Origin: Desulfobulbaceae bacterium UBA2276
GTDB taxonomy: Bacteria > Desulfobacterota > Desulfobulbia > Desulfobulbales > Desulfocapsaceae
Length of the DNA stretch: 15,473 nt
NCBI GenBank assembly: GCA_002347085.1
Contig: DDWW01000040.1
Coordinates: forward strand, 1-15,473
Reading direction: 5' to 3'
Below the pieces are notes generated by a model that made no database searches, had not been told where the DNA came from, and saw only the letters and a program-made list of their open reading frames with translations. Positions 15,459-15,473 of the stretch are shown here, piece by piece; position 1 is the stretch's first letter; each line of letters begins with the position of its first letter. The position numbers and the translations under genes are program-made.

Positions 15459-15473
15459 TGGTCGGGGCGGCAG
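15459..15473 (-). tRNA. 3' end of a tRNA gene, probably tRNA-Pro (cut by the window edge)
   Basis: Read on the minus strand the last 15 bases are CTGCCGCCCCGACCA. This fits the end of a bacterial tRNA: the 3' side of the T stem, the acceptor strand CGCCCCG, discriminator A and an encoded CCA. The pairing 5' acceptor strand would be CGGGGCG, and C1:G72 with A73 is characteristic of tRNA-Pro. The anticodon is outside the window, so the identity is inferred. Confidence 0.65.

Larger units (their letters stand above)
14878..15473. other. Largely non-coding, AT-rich region between umuD and a tRNA gene
   Basis: This stretch holds no long gene. I can support a 19-bp dyad (15017-15035), a possible small ORF (15137-15232), three tandem 10-bp repeats (15393-15422) and the end of a tRNA gene (15459-15473). 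A second ribosome-binding site, GGAGG, precedes an ATG at 15297 that stops after five codons. The stop overlaps another ATG (15314) opening a 20-codon frame; this looks like decayed sequence and is not called. Confidence 0.6.

Noticed and set aside
1..15473. Second copy of the tRNA 3' end as an opposite attachment site near the recombinase
   Set aside because: The best match I found is ATGGTCGGG inside the recombinase gene near 3581-3589, which is too short and within coding sequence.
1..15473. CRISPR array, rRNA or replication origin
   Set aside because: No regularly spaced repeats with unique spacers, no rRNA-like sequence and no DnaA-box cluster were seen; the only tandem array is three adjacent 10-mers without spacers.

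Overview
The window looks like accessory DNA from a Gram-negative, probably anaerobic bacterium. The style of the IS21-family element, the tyrosine recombinase and the periplasmic alpha-2-macroglobulin/PBP1C pair resembles Desulfobacterota (Desulfobulbales-like). This placement is an impression from protein style; no search was run and no rRNA is present.

Layout, left to right. (1) 1-1889: right part of an IS21-family insertion sequence, with the end of istA, a complete istB and a right end carrying two 22-bp direct repeats and finishing in TTGACA. (2) 2024-2831: a tail-to-tail pair made of a 63-residue protein with the Fic-inhibitory S-x-x-x-E-G motif (+) and a Fic-domain protein with a canonical active-site loop (-). 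Their 3' ends overlap by 35 bp. (3) 2936-3772: a tyrosine recombinase with all catalytic residues, divergent from fic. (4) 4020-12366: the core of the window. A 2080-residue thioester alpha-2-macroglobulin with an LprI-like (lysozyme-inhibitor family) N-terminal domain overlaps by 14 bp with pbpC, a bifunctional peptidoglycan synthase. (5) 12367-12880: no convincing gene, a few short dyads. (6) 12881-14877, minus strand: umuD, umuC and a SemiSWEET sugar transporter gene, the last joined to umuC by an ATGA stop/start overlap. (7) 14878-15473: mostly non-coding, with a 19-bp operator-like dyad, a possible 31-codon small ORF with a strong ribosome binding site, three tandem 10-bp repeats, and at the very edge the 3' end of a tRNA gene (probably tRNA-Pro, minus strand).

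How the genes fit together. The macroglobulin and PBP1C form a conserved envelope-defence pair: a covalent protease trap coupled to cell-wall repair. The LprI-like domain suggests that here the same protein may also counter lysozyme. The Fic pair is a candidate AMPylation toxin-antitoxin module with unusual gene orientation. UmuD'2C would be an error-prone translesion polymerase induced by DNA damage, and the SemiSWEET gene appears to be translated from the same message. A tRNA 3' end, a recombinase and an IS indicate a region prone to insertion, but no second copy of the tRNA end is present, so island boundaries cannot be drawn from this window.
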